DNA of 28,196 nt from Zelonia costaricensis (lineage: Eukaryota; Euglenozoa; Kinetoplastea; Trypanosomatida; Trypanosomatidae): assembly GCA_030849075.1 (NCBI GenBank), contig JASAOO010003196.1, positions 1-28,196 of the forward strand. Direction: 5' to 3'. Every line of letters begins with the position of its first letter. The stretch's first letter is position 1. The position numbers were made by a program, and so were the translations under genes. Positions 26,611 to 28,196 of the stretch are shown piece after piece. Below the pieces are notes generated by a model. It did no database searches and was not told the DNA's origin. It saw only the letters and a program-made list of their open reading frames with translations.

Positions 26611-28196
26611 ATGCCGCAGCTCAGCGGGCAGCGCCTGCCTCAAATCACTGTCGCGGCCCCTGCTCGGAAGGGTGACGTCCATGTCGTCCCTTTCGCGGCA
26701 GCCGCGGCGTCGCGGGCGGGCGAGGCACGCGCAAACCCGTACACCGGCGCCGATGCCCTCACCCGCGTCTACGCGCCAACGCCGCCGCCGCGCCCAGTCG
26801 ATGGCGCTTCGGTCGGTGGGCAGGGCCGCCCGGGCCATGGACGCCGCGGCAGGCCAGCCCCAGACGCTGCGCAGCGCGCTGCACCGCACCGTCTGATGCC
26901 ACTGGGGGGTACGCGGGTGGCGCAGGCCGCGTACGCCGCCGACGCGCTGCGCTTTACGCAGGCAATTGAGGAGTCGCAGCGAACGGCGATGAAGTTCGAA
27001 GAGCGCCGCGAGCGGGCGCAGCTGCAGCGGTGCGCTGCGGAGTGCGGGCGCGAAACTGCCGCGGTACCACCGCAGACCGAACAGGTGGCCTGGCGCGAGG
27101 CGCCGCCCCTCTTGGTGCCGAGCGCAAAGCCACCACACGAGGTCTTGGTCGCTTTCGACGCCGAGTCATCAGTTGACGGCGGCGATGAGCACAGCGACGC
27201 CACGACGCCGGTGTCACCTGGGCAGCCCCGGGCCACGCCGGAAGCGAGCGTCGATCTAGTCGTGGACAGTATGCACGAAGACGTCGCAGCTGCACCGCCG
27301 AAGCTCTTTGCCGAGCTCAGCGAGCCGCCACGCCCGCCTGCTGCTGCTGCTTCCGACGCTTCGGCGGCACCTTTCCCTGCCGAGGACGTGAAGCTGCCAA
27401 GCCTAGCCGCGACAACCACCGCCGAGAGTGTCGCGCCGCACGACGCAGCGGGCCTGCGCCAGGCACGCCAGGAGGAGGCGTTCCGCTGGGTTGCCGCACT
27501 CCTCGACAGCCGTCCCACGGCATCCGAAGAGGCGCAGCCCCATACGCCGGTCTGCTTCGACGCTGCTTCTACCAGCGACGCCCCCGCAGAGGAGCTGCGC
27601 GCTGGCGGAATGAGCGAGGCGGCGCGGCTCGTGGCGGCCATCACGGCGGAGCACGGGCAGCGCGTCGCGGATGGTGCGCGAAGCGGGTCCGCGACGCCGG
27701 CACCGCAGTCTGTTGCAGAGGCCCCAGCGGTACTGCAGCCCCTGCACTCCGCAAGGGCCCCCCCAAGCGCGAACGAGAGGGCTGAGCTGCGTGCGCTGCG
27801 TGGCGCCGCTGCGGCCGACCTCGTGCGCTCTGCCGTTCTGTCGGCCTCCCCGCCTCAGCCTCAGCCTCAGCCGCCGCTGCCGCGGCTCACCAGCGGCGAG
27901 GAGGTCGCTCCGCACGCTGTTGTCGACGGCCGAGACGCAGCGGCCTGTCCGGCCGGGGCAACGCTGCATCAGCTGCGCACGGCTCTTGCGAGGTTCATCG
28001 TGACGTCCCTCGCGTTCCTCCCTGCGATGACTCCGCGTGCGTCGCTGTCGAGTGCGTCCATGTACGCGGCGACCGCTGACGAGATGGCCAGCCGTGCCGT
28101 CACGCTCCCCCGCCCCCCAGAACCTCTGCAGGCCGTCGCCGACGACCACTCTGCCCGTGCCGCGGCTGCACCGCAGGAGCCGAGCATGGAGCTGCA
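26611..28196 (+). CDS. Large Ala/Pro-rich protein, truncated by window edge
   Basis: The frame from the ATG at 26611 is open for 528 codons to the end of the window without a stop, so this is the 5' part of a longer gene. No family is recognised. The N-terminus (1-95) is Arg/Ala/Pro-rich; a charged helix with EESQRTAMKFEERRERAQ lies around 117-134; the rest is mostly disordered Ala/Pro/Glu sequence. Five short helical segments interrupt it, each with the pattern Ala or Ser, two residues, Leu/Ile/Trp-Val, two residues, hydrophobic: at 213-221, 290-298, 337-345, 401-409 and 460-468. This spacing resembles the amphipathic helices by which AKAPs bind RIIa-type dimerization-docking domains. That is inference. 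A PQPQPQ repeat lies at about 414-422. The long disordered layout suggests a scaffold or cytoskeletal protein. Confidence 0.85.
   Translation, partial: MPQLSGQRLPQITVAAPARKGDVHVVPFAAAAASRAGEARANPYTGADALTRVYAPTPPPRPVDGASVGGQGRPGHGRRGRPAPDAAQRAAPHRLMPLGGTRVAQAAYAADALRFTQAIEESQRTAMKFEERRERAQLQRCAAECGRETAAVPPQTEQVAWREAPPLLVPSAKPPHEVLVAFDAESSVDGGDEHSDATTPVSPGQPRATPEASVDLVVDSMHEDVAAAPPKLFAELSEPPRPPAAAASDASAAPFPAEDVKLPSLAATTTAESVAPHDAAGLRQARQEEAFRWVAALLDSRPTASEEAQPHTPVCFDAASTSDAPAEELRAGGMSEAARLVAAITAEHGQRVADGARSGSATPAPQSVAEAPAVLQPLHSARAPPSANERAELRALRGAAAADLVRSAVLSASPPQPQPQPPLPRLTSGEEVAPHAVVDGRDAAACPAGATLHQLRTALARFIVTSLAFLPAMTPRASLSSASMYAATADEMASRAVTLPRPPEPLQAVADDHSARAAAAPQEPSMEL

Noticed and set aside
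1..28196. tRNA, rRNA, snoRNA or CRISPR features
   Set aside because: No B-box-like GGTTCGA, no rRNA-like sequence and no regularly spaced direct repeats were seen. snoRNAs cannot be excluded by eye.

Overview
This window reads as nuclear DNA of a trypanosomatid, most likely Leishmania or a close Leishmaniinae relative. The evidence is high GC with strong G/C preference at third codon positions, intronless genes all on the + strand, 0.6 to 2.1 kb spacers full of pyrimidine tracts and CA/GT microsatellites, and a pyrimidine tract plus AG upstream of each start codon, as expected for spliced-leader trans-splicing of a polycistronic transcript. The gamma-glutamylcysteine synthetase also looks kinetoplastid. 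From memory, this gene lies on chromosome 18 of Leishmania major; I could not check synteny.

Layout, all on +: the last codons of an unknown gene (1-45); a small tail-anchored protein with a possible VAP/MSP-like fold (1623-2270); a kinesin ending in a CaaX box (4065-6461); the ribosome-assembly factor NOC2 (7145-9097); the Golgi protein GOT1 (10620-11051); a Nudix-like protein whose catalytic glutamates are replaced (11813-12493); a MATE transporter (14154-15803); a SIDER-like retroposon remnant in the following spacer (about 16890-17440); a protein with two degenerate EF-hand units resembling axonemal DRC8 (17932-18708); a 118-residue protein of unknown function (19343-19699); a J-domain protein with a helical-repeat region (20853-22559); gamma-glutamylcysteine synthetase (23520-25592); and a long Ala/Pro-rich protein that runs off the right edge (26611-28196).

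The genes do not form an obvious pathway. Gene order in trypanosomatid polycistronic units usually does not reflect shared function, and regulation is expected to be post-transcriptional. I found no tRNA, rRNA, CRISPR array, strand switch or bacterial-type promoter.

The most interesting points are the putatively prenylated kinesin, the Nudix box in correct register without its acidic residues, five regularly built amphipathic segments in the truncated last protein (a possible RIIa/dimerization-docking ligand), and the hallmark-like hairpin of the retroposon remnant. I see no strong sign of a wholly new multi-gene system.
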